Assembly (NCBI RefSeq): GCF_018919205.1
Contig: NZ_JAHLQN010000001.1
Span: 2,976,001 to 3,040,000, forward strand
Direction of reading: 5' to 3'
Source of the DNA: Dysosmobacter acutus
Lineage (GTDB): Bacteria; Bacillota; Clostridia; Oscillospirales; Oscillospiraceae
Length of the DNA stretch: 64,000 nt
Shown here: one piece after another, positions 7,874 through 17,039 of the stretch
Numbering within the stretch: the first letter of the stretch is position 1
How the letters are laid out: each line of letters begins with the position of its first letter
Notes under the pieces: generated by a model
Seen by the model: only the letters and a program-made list of their open reading frames with translations
Database searches by the model: none
What the model was told of the DNA's origin: nothing
Translations under genes and position numbers: made by a program

Positions 7874-9565
7874 TTGCATTACGGGAAAAAGCATGATCTC
7901 CCCTTTGGTATTATGGATGTGGCCGGGCTCCTCCGCCTGAATATCAGGCGGAGGGCTCCCGGTCAGGTGTACGTGGATTGCCCCATCTGCGGTGACCGCC
8001 GGGGGAAAATGAATCTGAACACGGGAAAAGACCTGTGGCGCTGTAACTACTGCGGTGAAGGCGGCGGAATGCTGTCCCTTTACGCAAAGGTGTATGGCGT
8101 CAGCAATTCTGACGCTTATCGGGAGATCTGCGACGCTTTGGCGGTAAACGGTTTTTCACCGGACTATACCGTTCCAGAGAAGACGACGCCTGCGGAGGCC
8201 GAGCAGTCTGACGCGGCCTCTGTTCAGGAAGTGCATCAGACTCTCTCCATGCTGTTGTCCATGCTGACCCTCATTCCGGCGCACCGCACACACCTTCAGT
8301 CTGTGCGGGGGCTGTCCGACGATGAGATTACGCGCTTTGGCTTCAAGAGCACGCCGCCCCCTTTCCTGTGCCGCTCCCTGACCAATCGGTTGGTCAAGGC
8401 GGGCTGCAGGGTGCAGGGTGTTCCCGGCTTCTATGTGGATGATAACGGCTGCTGGACGGTCAAATTCCACCAGCGGACATCAGGCATCATCATTCCCATC
8501 TTCGGTGTAGACGGTCTGATCCACGGCGCACAGATCCGATTGGATCATCCGCTCAAGGATAAAGACGATCCACCGGAGAAAACGGGCGTGAAATACCTGA
8601 CGCTGTCCTCCACGGGAAAGCGCATGGGAACGACCTCGGGGAGCCCCATTCATTTTGTGGGCGACCCCTGCTCCCGCGTTGTATATGTGACGGAAGGCTG
8701 CCTCAAGGCGGATGTCGCTCACGCGCTGATGCACAGGACTTTTGTTGCCACACTGGGCGTTAACAATACCGCCAAGCTGGATGGACTGTTTGCGTTCCTG
8801 CACCGAAACGGAACGGAGGAGATCATCGAGGCGGAGGACATGGATAAATACAGCAATGAAATGGTGGAGAAAGGCGCATCGAAGATTTATGCGCTGGCGG
8901 CCAGGCACGGGATGCGCTGCCGCAGGCTCACGTGGAATCCTAATTACAAGGGCATTGATGACTGGCAGCTTGCGCTGCGCCGCAAAGAACAGAAAATGAA
9001 GGAGGATCCAGGAATGACATTTAAGGAGCAATATCTTAATGGCCTATGCGGGCTGGAAATGCTGGAAACCTGTACGGAAAAATGGCATGCGATGAAGGTG
9101 GACAGTATTTCCTTACGGGACTATCTGGGGCTGACAGAGCAGGAATACGATGCGTACTTACAGACTACCCCCGGCGTTTCTTTTCAGGAGCTGCTGGACA
9201 GTCAGCGCAAAACGCAGCGCTTTCGTGTTTATCAGTTGGATCTGGAGCATGGCGAGACGCGCGCATTCGCCTTTGGCGGCATTGACGCGCTGCACAAGGC
9301 TGGCTTTCAGCAGCCGCCGGCGGCGGAATACACACTCGTTTACGACGGTGAACTGATCTGCCCCGTCGGGCAAGATGAACGTGATATTCTGGAGCGCATT
9401 TTTGCACGCTATAATCAGGCGCTTCCCCCGGACTATCACGGCCGCAGCATCGCGCCCTCTGATGTGCTGGAATTGTATGATGAAAGCGAGCGCAGATATT
9501 TTTACTGTGATATGGCCGGATTTGTGCAGGTGAAATTTTCACCCGCGCTGGCAAAGAAGGCATGA
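7874..9565 (+). CDS. primase-like protein: CHC2-type zinc finger, TOPRIM-like core and C-terminal YodL domain
   Basis: 563 residues. A DnaG-type zinc-binding domain (residues 30-70) has CPICG and CNYCG separated by the expected loop. The centre contains VVYVTEGCLKADVAHALM and EAEDMDKYS, matching the Glu and Asp-x-Asp signatures of TOPRIM/DUF3854 primase-like domains. Residues ~445-560 (RFRVYQLDLEHGETRAF through RRYFYCDMAGFVQVKF) are a YodL domain, otherwise found in mobile-element proteins. Start is TTG at 7874 with GGGAGGG upstream; a later ATG at 7915 is an alternative. No separate RNA-polymerase core domain was seen, so priming activity is not certain. Confidence 0.8.
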   Translation: MHYGKKHDLPFGIMDVAGLLRLNIRRRAPGQVYVDCPICGDRRGKMNLNTGKDLWRCNYCGEGGGMLSLYAKVYGVSNSDAYREICDALAVNGFSPDYTVPEKTTPAEAEQSDAASVQEVHQTLSMLLSMLTLIPAHRTHLQSVRGLSDDEITRFGFKSTPPPFLCRSLTNRLVKAGCRVQGVPGFYVDDNGCWTVKFHQRTSGIIIPIFGVDGLIHGAQIRLDHPLKDKDDPPEKTGVKYLTLSSTGKRMGTTSGSPIHFVGDPCSRVVYVTEGCLKADVAHALMHRTFVATLGVNNTAKLDGLFAFLHRNGTEEIIEAEDMDKYSNEMVEKGASKIYALAARHGMRCRRLTWNPNYKGIDDWQLALRRKEQKMKEDPGMTFKEQYLNGLCGLEMLETCTEKWHAMKVDSISLRDYLGLTEQEYDAYLQTTPGVSFQELLDSQRKTQRFRVYQLDLEHGETRAFAFGGIDALHKAGFQQPPAAEYTLVYDGELICPVGQDERDILERIFARYNQALPPDYHGRSIAPSDVLELYDESERRYFYCDMAGFVQVKFSPALAKKA

Positions 9566-9575
9566 GTATGCTGCG

Positions 9576-9821
9576 ATGGAGAAACAAAGAAAGGAATCTC
9601 TTGAAGCGGTATTACAGCTTTGCGGGAATTTAGGCGCAGAGATACGGTATCATCCGGAACACCGTTATTTCACAGCTATGGTCTGGACTGGCTGGGATAC
9701 GCCCTGCGGAATGGGTGAGGCCCTTGCCATTCAACAGGAAATTCAAAGAACGGCTGCTCAGTATCCGACTGTTGTGTGCTACTGCTTCGACCCATTCAGC
9801 ACACTGGTCTACACGGTCTGA
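9576..9821 (+). CDS. small protein of unknown function
   Basis: 81 residues beginning MEKQRKESLEAVLQLCGNLG, with an aromatic, cysteine-containing C-terminal half (VVCYCFDPFSTLVYTV). It starts 10 bases after the primase-like gene and ends just before a strong terminator, so it is the last gene of that transcript. No family recognised. Confidence 0.6.
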   Translation: MEKQRKESLEAVLQLCGNLGAEIRYHPEHRYFTAMVWTGWDTPCGMGEALAIQQEIQRTAAQYPTVVCYCFDPFSTLVYTV

Positions 9822-9833
9822 GCCAAGTATGTA

Positions 9834-9874
9834 AAAAGGACGCCTTGTGCCATTGGCACAGGAGCGTCCTTTTC
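9834..9874 (+). terminator. intrinsic terminator
   Basis: Long hairpin with arms AAAAGGACGCC and GGAGCGTCCTTTT and an inner stem TGTGCC/GGCACA, ending in a T run. It sits between the 9576 gene and the PcfK-like gene, so the downstream genes may have another promoter or be attenuated. Confidence 0.75.
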
Positions 9875-9901
9875 AAAATTTTATTTAGGAGGAATGTACG
9901 A

Positions 9902-10741
9902 ATGGGCGCTTTTTCAAATGTGGATTACGAGCTTCAAAATAATGAGGCTGCCGTTTCCAACGCCTTTATGGAAGATGATGATATGGATATGCCGCAGACG
10001 GTCCCCGCGGAGCCAGCAACAGGCAGTTTCCCGCCGGACACAGAACTGGCTCCGGCCACAGCGGTCAGCGAACCGTCGGCCGTCTCCGACACCCAAAGTG
10101 AGGACGAGGCCCGCCGTGCGCACGAAGCGGCTGAAGCCAAGCGCAAGGCAGAATGGGACGCCAGGCAGGCAGAAAAGCAGCGGGCGGAACAGGCTGCATT
10201 GGAAAAGTTGGATGCCATGAGCCCGGCTGAACTGCTCAAGGCTGCCGCAAAGCGCGTGTCCGCAGATACGGAAAAGCTGACACGGCGCAACATGAAAGAA
10301 AGCGTTTCCGAGTTTATCCAGACCAAGTGCATTGATGACCTCGATTTTGCACGGCTTACCATGCACCCACGCAAAAGCATGATCCACTGTTTCCAATACA
10401 TCAGCCGGAAGGCATGGGATTATGTGCAGGACGAGCTGAAGGCAAACGGCGTTCAGCCGGGCCCCGGTCAGCAGGCATACGGCTGCGATATTCCCGACGA
10501 TCTCTGCTATCAGTGGGCGGAGGACTATTTCCGTGACCCCGATGCCAAGGAGGATCAGGGGGATGAAGAGAAGTTTGTCCCGCAGCCCTATCGTGGGAAA
10601 ACATCTTCCAAGTCCGTTTCCAAGAAGAAAAAGGAAGAAAAGAAGAACAAGCCGGAGAAGAAGGAACCGCCGAAAAAAGCGGAAGCCGACGATGGGCAGA
10701 TCTCGCTGGGAGACCTCTCCTCTTTTGGGGAGGCAGCCTGA
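9902..10741 (+). CDS. PcfK-like protein
   Basis: 279 residues. The N-terminal ~110 residues are acidic and Ala/Glu/Lys-rich coiled coil (RRAHEAAEAKRKAEWDARQA). The middle (residues ~115-235) carries SPAELLKAAAKRVSAD, FIQTKCIDDLDFARLTMHPR and AWDYVQDELKANGVQPG, features I associate with PcfK-like proteins of conjugative elements. The C terminus is a Lys/Glu-rich tail. Start at 9902 is fixed by TAGGAGGA. It lies two genes before a PcfJ-like gene, the expected partner. Molecular role of the family is not established. Confidence 0.65.
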   Translation: MGAFSNVDYELQNNEAAVSNAFMEDDDMDMPQTVPAEPATGSFPPDTELAPATAVSEPSAVSDTQSEDEARRAHEAAEAKRKAEWDARQAEKQRAEQAALEKLDAMSPAELLKAAAKRVSADTEKLTRRNMKESVSEFIQTKCIDDLDFARLTMHPRKSMIHCFQYISRKAWDYVQDELKANGVQPGPGQQAYGCDIPDDLCYQWAEDYFRDPDAKEDQGDEEKFVPQPYRGKTSSKSVSKKKKEEKKNKPEKKEPPKKAEADDGQISLGDLSSFGEAA

Positions 10742-11289
10742 TGTACGCTTATAAAGGCTTTGAGCCGGATCTCTCCTGCCGTGGCTATCGGTTCGTCATG
10801 GGAAAGAATGTCACCCCGGAGGCAAACTGCGCCAGCAACGGTTTTCACTGTGCGGAGAATCCGCTGGATTGTCTCACCTATTACAGCGATATGGATCGCT
10901 CCATTTACTGCTTGGTGCAGCCCGGCGGGGATATTGACGAGGACGATCGTGACTCCAAAATTGCCTGCACAGAGCTGACGATCCTGCGGCAGCTGACGAG
11001 GAAAGAATTCTTTCTTCATGCACTTGCCTACATGGTGGATCACCCATGCCGCAAGGTAAGCGGCAAGGTACAGCGTGAGCACAGCACCAGCCGCAACGGC
11101 TATGCCATCGTTCGAGGCAAGGAACCCGCTGCGTGTGGAAAGCTGGGCGATATTCTCGCATTTGCCAGAGAGCGGCGTGAAACCGAAGTAATCTGTCAGA
11201 TTGCTGTTGCCGAAGTAGATGGAGAAAAAATCCAGCCCGGAGTATGGTATGACATTGATTTTGTGAAAAGAGAGGCGGTGCAGAAATGA
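10741..11289 (+). CDS. unknown protein between PcfK-like and PcfJ-like genes (DUF7666-like)
   Basis: 182 residues, start overlapping the previous stop by one base and its stop overlapping the next start (ATGA), so translation is coupled. It begins MYAYKGFEPDLSCRGYRFVM and includes GFHCAENPLDCLTYY, a pattern seen in phage and element proteins annotated DUF7666; assigned from memory. It contains several Cys and His residues but no clear metal site. Likely acts with its PcfK/PcfJ-like neighbours. Confidence 0.55.
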   Translation: MYAYKGFEPDLSCRGYRFVMGKNVTPEANCASNGFHCAENPLDCLTYYSDMDRSIYCLVQPGGDIDEDDRDSKIACTELTILRQLTRKEFFLHALAYMVDHPCRKVSGKVQREHSTSRNGYAIVRGKEPAACGKLGDILAFARERRETEVICQIAVAEVDGEKIQPGVWYDIDFVKREAVQK

Positions 11290-13463
11290 AAAAAAGCAGT
11301 TTGCTGAAAATGAAGAATTTGCCTGCGACTGAAGAAATGCTTGCGGTGGCCCGCGAGGATGTCCCGGTCAAGGTCGGTTCGGGCTGGAACACTTCCTATC
11401 GATGCCGATACAGCGGTTTTGCACGAAGCGCGGTAGAGGGCGGCATTTTGAAGGTCACCCTGTATGACCCGGATGCAATGCGCCTTGGTGGGACGCTGCC
11501 GGTCTATGAGATTTTCATGGAGAAAGAAAAGCAGCAGTTTCTCACCTATGACCGTGCCCATGACAAATGGAGGACGGCAAAGATCGACTACTTGGAATGG
11601 CAGGCGAAGGGATCCAATAACGTATGGATCAGCGCCGTGGATGATGCGCAGATCCGGCAATATCTGGTGTCGGATGAAAAAAACGTATATCGGGCTATTC
11701 TGAAATTTCAGCGCGCCGTTCGTGATGCTGAACTGGAACGTCGGCATAGAAAGGAAACCGATCCGTGGGACGCGGAGCTCTCTCAGACGCCGCCGCTGCC
11801 GAAAGACTGGGAACGGTGGGTCAATAAGGTGGGTATTCAGGAAAACTACATCTTCTATGATTACCGCAAGGGCGGGGCAAGGTACGGCTACTGCACCTAT
11901 TGTGAAAAGGAAGTCGCACTGAAACAGCGGCCCTATCATAACGCGGTGGGAAAGTGCCCGAGATGCCGTCATAAGATCACGTTCAAGGCGAAAGGGAAAA
12001 TAACGGACTATCTGCACTCCCCAACAGAATGCGCATACCTGGCGCAGAAGTGCGGAGACGGGTTTGTGATTCGCCAATTTCAGGTGAGCAGGCAGTACCG
12101 GAAAGAAGAGAACACCATCACATCGAAAACCTCCAGCTTTGAGAAGCAGCGTATTTTCTACCGTGCGGATCTGTCTTCACATTCGTATTACTGGGGCTGG
12201 TACAAACAGCGCCGCACCCGATGGGTGGAGGGCATCGATGAGTTCGTCTACACGGGTATGGGCTATTCCTACAACGAGTATTGTTATCAGCCGGGGAGCA
12301 TCTATGGAAAAACGTTTTCCAGCATTGCCCCACTTCTTGCAAGAACCGGATTGAGGGAGTATGTAAGACTTTGCCGGGGCTGTGTAAGCCCCAACTGGTA
12401 CCTGTTTGCGTGGGGGTGGTTTCCACGCGTTGAGCAGATCTGCAAAGCCAATCTTCCGCGGCTGACCACGGAGTGCTTGGAAGATTTCGGAGCCGTAAAA
12501 AGCTGTATTCGGCAGGAGTCCGAAACCAGTCTTGTCAAGGCATTGGCGCTTGATACGAACCGGCTTTCGCGGCTCCGGACACTCAACGGCGGCACCATTA
12601 TGCTCGACTGGCTGCAGCGTGAGAAATGCAGCGGCAGAATCATCCCGGATCATGTGCTGCGCTGGCTGGAGCAGGAGAAGATCCATGTTTCCGATATCGA
12701 CTTCATTTTGAATCGAATGTCGGAGCAGCAGGTCTGCAACTACCTTCAGCGTCAGAAAAGCGGCACGCGGGATACCCTGCGGCAGATTATTTCCACGTGG
12801 CGGGATTACCTTTCCATGGCGGACAAGCTGGGAATCAACACCAACGATGAGATCGTATACCGTGTCAAGCTGCTGCGCCAGCGTCACGATGAACTGGTGG
12901 AACAGCTGCGGAAAAGAGAACGGGACATGGAAGCTGCCGCAACAGCAAGAAAGTATCGGAAAATTGCAGGCATCTGCCGCTTGATCAAACCGAAATACGA
13001 ATACACCGGCGAGGTGTATTCCATCGTTGTTCCGTCAGGTGTACGCGATATTATGCGCGAGGGCGATGCGCTTTCCCACTGTGTCGGCAAGTCAGACCGC
13101 TATTGGGAGCGCATCGAGCAGCAGGAGGCATATATCCTGTTCCTACGCAAGACCGCAGAGATCGACAAGCCGTACTACACCCTTGAGGTGGAGCCAAACG
13201 GCACAATACGGCAGAAACGGACCTACTTTGACCGACAGAACGATGACCTCAAGGACGCAGAGATGTTCCTGAAGGAATGGCAGAAGGTTGTCTCCGAGCG
13301 CTTGACAGAGAGCGACCGGGAAAAAGCGGAAAAGAGCAAGGTCCTTCGCCTGCAGGAATTCGAGCAGCTGCGGCAGGATGACATTCGTATCCATACCGGC
13401 GACCTTGCCGGTCAGCGGCTGGTGGATGTTCTGGTGTCGGATCTCATGGAAACCGCGGCCTAA
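11286..13463 (+). CDS. PcfJ-like protein
   Basis: 725 residues. Residues ~198-240 contain a four-cysteine zinc-finger-like cluster (CTYCEKE...CPRCRHK). The PcfJ signature is at residues ~580-655: PSGVRDIMREGDALSHCVG, then YWERIEQQEAYILFLRKT and PYYTLEVEPNGTIRQKRT. Charged helices surround it. PcfJ genes are common in conjugative plasmids and integrative elements next to PcfK; biochemical function is unknown. Translation is coupled to the upstream gene by an ATGA overlap. Confidence 0.8.
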   Translation: MKKSSLLKMKNLPATEEMLAVAREDVPVKVGSGWNTSYRCRYSGFARSAVEGGILKVTLYDPDAMRLGGTLPVYEIFMEKEKQQFLTYDRAHDKWRTAKIDYLEWQAKGSNNVWISAVDDAQIRQYLVSDEKNVYRAILKFQRAVRDAELERRHRKETDPWDAELSQTPPLPKDWERWVNKVGIQENYIFYDYRKGGARYGYCTYCEKEVALKQRPYHNAVGKCPRCRHKITFKAKGKITDYLHSPTECAYLAQKCGDGFVIRQFQVSRQYRKEENTITSKTSSFEKQRIFYRADLSSHSYYWGWYKQRRTRWVEGIDEFVYTGMGYSYNEYCYQPGSIYGKTFSSIAPLLARTGLREYVRLCRGCVSPNWYLFAWGWFPRVEQICKANLPRLTTECLEDFGAVKSCIRQESETSLVKALALDTNRLSRLRTLNGGTIMLDWLQREKCSGRIIPDHVLRWLEQEKIHVSDIDFILNRMSEQQVCNYLQRQKSGTRDTLRQIISTWRDYLSMADKLGINTNDEIVYRVKLLRQRHDELVEQLRKRERDMEAAATARKYRKIAGICRLIKPKYEYTGEVYSIVVPSGVRDIMREGDALSHCVGKSDRYWERIEQQEAYILFLRKTAEIDKPYYTLEVEPNGTIRQKRTYFDRQNDDLKDAEMFLKEWQKVVSERLTESDREKAEKSKVLRLQEFEQLRQDDIRIHTGDLAGQRLVDVLVSDLMETAA

Positions 13464-13510
13464 GCCGCAATACAACATATTTGAACGAAAGAAAGGAAAC
13501 TATACAGAAA

Positions 13511-13867
13511 ATGAAAAACGGATTTACGATCACGCAGCGCAACGCTGTGGTGGAACAGCATCTTTGGTGCATTGACACGGTCGTGGCGCAGTACGCCGCG
13601 TTTATGCAGACAGAACCCGTAGACCCCGATGATGTGTACCAGTCTTTGGCGGTACGCCTGATCCGGGCAGTCAACAGCTACGATCCCCGTAAAGGGTATC
13701 TGAAGGAGTACATCCTCTCTCAGCTCAAGCGAGAGATGGTTCGTATCCGGAGTACGCAGGCTGTCTATGGACTGACGCAGGCGCCGGCCAATATCGGCAG
13801 CACCATTGTTCCGCTCACGATTGCGGCACAGCGGGAATCGTACTGGGAAACCTATATTGCTGTATAA
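13511..13867 (+). CDS. sigma-70 region-2-like protein
   Basis: 118 residues. The segment DDVYQSLAVRLIRAVNSYDP followed by KGYLKEYILSQLKREMVR resembles sigma region 2 (the 'DLxQxGxxGLxxAxxxFDPxKGxxFxTY' pattern), preceded by a helix with HLWCIDTVVAQYAAF. There is no region 4, so it is either a truncated sigma factor or an element-borne regulatory relative. ATG at 13511 has GAAAGGAAA about 12 bases upstream. Confidence 0.55.
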   Translation: MKNGFTITQRNAVVEQHLWCIDTVVAQYAAFMQTEPVDPDDVYQSLAVRLIRAVNSYDPRKGYLKEYILSQLKREMVRIRSTQAVYGLTQAPANIGSTIVPLTIAAQRESYWETYIAV

Positions 13868-13883
13868 AAGGAGTCATGTGAAA

Positions 13884-14078
13884 ATGAAACAGTTGGGAAA
13901 CCTCGCGGTTATTTGTGCCCAACGCCCGGAGCTGCTGATGCAGCTCCGGAGCGGTCTGGTCTTGGTACAGGCAAAAAACCGTGCGGCGATGGAGGCCGCA
14001 TGGAACGATGATACGCGGATCGAAAAGATGATCTATGAACTGAACTTCGGAGCATTCTCCAAGGAAAGGCTGGTGTAA
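13884..14078 (+). CDS. small protein of unknown function
   Basis: 64 residues, MKQLGNLAVICAQRPELLMQ through NFGAFSKERLV, mostly helical. AAGGAGT sits about 10 bases before the ATG, and the gene ends three bases before the ligA start, so it belongs to the same transcript. No family recognised. Confidence 0.55.
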   Translation: MKQLGNLAVICAQRPELLMQLRSGLVLVQAKNRAAMEAAWNDDTRIEKMIYELNFGAFSKERLV

Positions 14079-14081
14079 GGA

Positions 14082-16103
14082 ATGGAGCAGAGCATGCAGC
14101 AGAGAATACGGGAATTGACCGACCGGCTGAACCGCTGCCGGTATGAATAGTACAATCTCAACGCACCGTCTCTGACAGACGCCGAATATGACGCGCTTTT
14201 TGATGAACTGAGTACGTTGGAAAAGCAAACCGGCTTCAGCATGACGAACTCGCCCACGCAGACGGTAGGCTGCTATCCCGCTGTCAGCGCCTTGGTGAAA
14301 ACAGTGCATCCGATTCCGCTGCTGTCGTTGGATAAAACGAAGAGCAGTGCGGAGCTTCTGCGCTTTGCGGGAGAGCAGATGGTCATGCTGATGCTCAAGC
14401 TGGACGGCCTGACGGTAAAGCTGACCTATGAAAATGGCCTTTTGATGGAGGCCGCTACCCGCGGCGATGGAGATACAGGTGAGAACATTACTCATAATGT
14501 GCTGGGGATCTCCGGCATCCCGGATAAGATCCCGTACAAGGAACGGCTGGTCGTTACCGGCGAAGCATTTATCCGTCCCAGCGATTTTGAGGCGTTAAAG
14601 GATAAGCTGCGGGACGGAAATGGCGAACCGTATAAAAACGGGCGCAATCTGGCTGCCGGCTCTGTCCGACTGCTGGACTGCGGCGCCTGCAAGGATCGCC
14701 GTGTGACCTTTATGGCTTTCAATGTGCTGGAGGGCTTTGAGGAATATCCCTGGAAGTCGCAGCGGCTTCGAGCCATCGAACAGCTCGGCTTTCCCATCTG
14801 CAAGTATCTGGCGAGCAAGCAGGCGTTGACGCAGTTCGATATGGACGCCGGTATCCGGCACCTGCGGAAATACGCGCAGGAAACCGACATACCTATCGAT
14901 GGCATCGTGGTCACCTACAACGATGCATCCTACGCAAAGTCCTGCGGACGGACCGGGCATCACTATAAGGACGGGTTGGCGTTCAAGTTTGAGGACGACA
15001 CCTATGAAACCGTCCTACGTTCGATTGAATGGACGCCCAGCCGCACAGGGGAAATTGCTCCGGTAGCCATCTTTGACACGGTGGAGATCGACGGCTGCGC
15101 GGTATCCAGAGCGAGCCTTCACAACCTCTCTTTCATTGAGAATCTGGAGCTGGCGCCGGGGTGCCGCATCAAGGTGAGCAAGCGCAATCAGATCATTCCC
15201 CATGTGGAGGAAAATCTGGACAGAGACTGCTACGCCAGAGAGAAGGTCGTTCCTGCCAGATGCCCATGCTGTGGGCATCCTACCCGTATCCATACGACCA
15301 GAAACACTGTGAACGGGGAGGAAAAGGTCACGGCGGCGCTGTTCTGCGATAATGAGCAGTGCGAAACGCGGAAGCTGCGCAAGTTCGTCCACTTTGCAAG
15401 CCAGAAGGCGATGAATATCGTGGGATTGTCTGAAGCAATTCTGGAAAAATTCATTGGAAAGGGCTGGCTCCACTCCTATATGGACATCTTCTTTTTGGAC
15501 AAACACAGGTCGGAGATCGTTCAGATGGAGGGCTTTGGGGTGAGATCCTGGCAAAATCTTTGGGACGCCATCCAGCACAGCCGCATTACCACCTTTGAGC
15601 AGTATCTGACCGCTATGGATATTCCCATGGTGGGCAGCACAGCCAGCAAAGCTATCTGCCAAAGGTTCCGCGGAAACCTTGCGGAATTTGAAACGGCCGT
15701 GTGCCAGAGCTTTGATTTTACACAGCTCCCGGACTTCGGAGAAACGCTGCACAGGAATATCCATCAATGGTTCCACAGCGAGGAAAACTGGACGATCTGG
15801 ACGGAGCTGCGGAGGTTGGTTTGCATTAAGACCTATCAGCCGCCTGCGGCCAGCACCGATATGGGCAATCCCTTTGTCGGAAAGACCCTTGTGGTGACCG
15901 GCAAAGTTGAGCCATACACCCGCGATGGGATCAACGGAAAAATTGAATCTCTGGGCGCTCATGCCGGCAGCTCGGTGAGCAGCAAGACAGATTATCTGAT
16001 CTGCGGCGAGAACGCCGGAAGCAAGCTGGCAAAGGCACAGGAGCTTGGAATCAAGATTCTGTCGCCAGATGAGTTCTTCCGCATGGCAGGAGAAAGTGCA
16101 TAA
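14082..16103 (+). pseudogene. ligA: NAD-dependent DNA ligase, interrupted by an in-frame TAG at codon 23
   Basis: The frame from ATG 14082 to 16103 encodes a 673-codon LigA, full family length. Codon 23 (14148-14150) is TAG in the Ia domain, just where family members read 'YEYYxLDxPSxxDAEYD'. The rest is intact: catalytic lysine in LKLDGLTVKL, TRGDGDTGENIT, OB fold, Cys4 zinc finger (CPCCG...CDNEQCETR), helix-hairpin-helix repeats and a C-terminal BRCT domain (GKTLVVTGKVEPYTR). Restart after the TAG (TTG 14217 or ATG 14238) would lose the NMN-binding Ia motif. It may be inactive, or produce a nick-binding, ligation-deficient protein. Neighbouring genes use TAG as a real stop, so recoding is unlikely. 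Confidence 0.85.
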
Positions 16104-16110
16104 GGATATA

Positions 16111-16137
16111 GCGGGAGACTGGCATACAGTCTCCCGC
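16111..16137 (+). terminator. hairpin just after ligA (weak terminator candidate)
   Basis: Perfect 11-base arms GCGGGAGACTG/CAGTCTCCCGC around a five-base loop, eight bases past the ligA stop. No T run follows, so it may stabilise the transcript end rather than terminate. Confidence 0.4.
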
Positions 16138-16240
16138 AACTATACAGAGAACTTGGGGTACTGCGGTGAAAAGCAAAATATAAGGCTGTGGTAAAAGAAA
16201 GAGCGTATCCAGAGAATATTTGACGGTAATTATAGTGCAA

Positions 16241-16277
16241 AAGCTGGGCAGCGAGTTTCCTCGCCGCCCAGCTTTTT
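16241..16277 (+). terminator. intrinsic terminator of the rightward operon
   Basis: Arms AAGCTGGGCAGCGA and TCGCCGCCCAGCTT (one mismatch) followed by TTTT. It lies between the convergent ligA and 16316 genes; the A-rich upstream side means it could also act leftward. Confidence 0.75.
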
Positions 16278-16315
16278 TAGGTAATGAACTGCGGTTGCCC
16301 CCCATTTGGGGCAGC

Positions 16316-16498
16316 TTAGAGCTTGAACATCCTGATACAATGAATCAGCGTTGCACTAAGCTCCTGGAAGAGATCCTCGTCAAAGATGCCGTTCACGCAG
16401 GACTCCTTGAACAGCAGCGGACGATACATCAAAAATATCTCTTCCTTCGCCTGTTGGTCACCATCTTTTGCACGGAGCAATAGATCCTTGAAGTTCAC
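16316..16498 (-). CDS. small helix-turn-helix protein of conjugative transposons (Tn916 ORF8-like)
   Basis: 60 residues, MNFKDLLLRAKDGDQQAKEE then EEIFLMYRPLLFKESCVNGI, similar to the helix-turn-helix 'HTH_16' proteins that accompany sigma-like regulators in Tn916-family elements. GTG start overlaps the stop of the upstream sigma gene (GTGA), so the two are translationally coupled. Likely a regulator of transfer or excision genes. Confidence 0.65.
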   Translation of the reverse strand: MNFKDLLLRAKDGDQQAKEEIFLMYRPLLFKESCVNGIFDEDLFQELSATLIHCIRMFKL

Positions 16499-16899
16499 TT
16501 TACATCCCTCCCTGTAGCCTCCTTGACTTTTTTGCAGACACGATGATATGCAGCCGCAACTCCCTGATACCCAAGGTCAAGCTCTAAAGCGAGTTCATGG
16601 AAGCTGCGCCCATGCAAAACACGGGAAAAGAAGATATAGCGGTCTCTCTCGCTGATGCGATTCAAAGCCTCATCAAGCGCAGCGTTTTCAATGCAGCAAA
16701 GCAAATCGGTCGGATCAGAAATGCCGGGAGACTCCTCAGTTGACAGATCATCCGGATCTGTCAGTACCTCTCTCGCCTGTCGGCGCTGTTTGGCGTGAAG
16801 ATAGTCTGCCTTCCTGCGCGCGACCGCCGAGAGCAAATAGGCGGTAAATCCATTCTGGGTGATGTTGCTTTCCCCTTTTCCATCGTTTCTATAATACAT
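16495..16899 (-). CDS. sigma-70 family RNA polymerase sigma factor of element type
   Basis: 134 residues with N-terminal GFTAYLLSAVARRKADYL (region 2-like) and a C-terminal region-4 helix-turn-helix (ALNRISERDRYIFFSRVLHG, then FHELALELDLGYQGVAAAYH). Similar proteins pair with the small HTH protein in Tn916-like elements and control conjugation or excision genes. ATG at 16899 has GGAGG nine bases upstream, and that GGAGG lies in the 3' arm of a perfect 16-base hairpin (16907-16944), so translation may be limited by structure. Confidence 0.8.
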   Translation of the reverse strand: MYYRNDGKGESNITQNGFTAYLLSAVARRKADYLHAKQRRQAREVLTDPDDLSTEESPGISDPTDLLCCIENAALDEALNRISERDRYIFFSRVLHGRSFHELALELDLGYQGVAAAYHRVCKKVKEATGRDVK

Positions 16900-16906
16900 T
16901 TTCGTT

Positions 16907-16944
16907 CCTCCGTTATCTGTTTTTGGGGAAACAGATAACGGAGG
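16907..16944 (-). promoter_or_regulatory. perfect hairpin sequestering the sigma gene ribosome-binding site
   Basis: Arms at 16907-16922 and 16929-16944 are exact reverse complements over 16 bases with a six-base loop. On the minus strand the 3' arm ends in the GGAGG that serves the sigma gene, paired with CCTCC in the 5' arm. A folded leader would hide the ribosome-binding site. Confidence 0.65.
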
Positions 16945-16984
16945 CGGGCCACGGCAGCGAGCAGGCCATCTTGTTGCTCGCGTG

Positions 16985-17033
16985 CAAGCAAAAGCGCACA
17001 GACGCATACACGGCGTCTGTGCGCTTTTGCTTG
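16985..17033. terminator. bidirectional terminator-like hairpin
   Basis: Perfect 20-base arms (16985-17004 and 17014-17033) around a nine-base loop. The GC stem GCGCACAGACG is flanked by AAAA before and TTTT after, giving a terminator shape on either strand. It separates the element's sigma gene from the surface-gene island. Confidence 0.6.
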
Positions 17034-17039
17034 GTAAGC

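Noticed and set aside
14148-14150. TAG read as an amino acid (code change)
   Set aside because: Several genes in the window (25285, 27336, 63009) end with TAG as the real stop, so general reassignment is unlikely; a simple nonsense mutation fits better.
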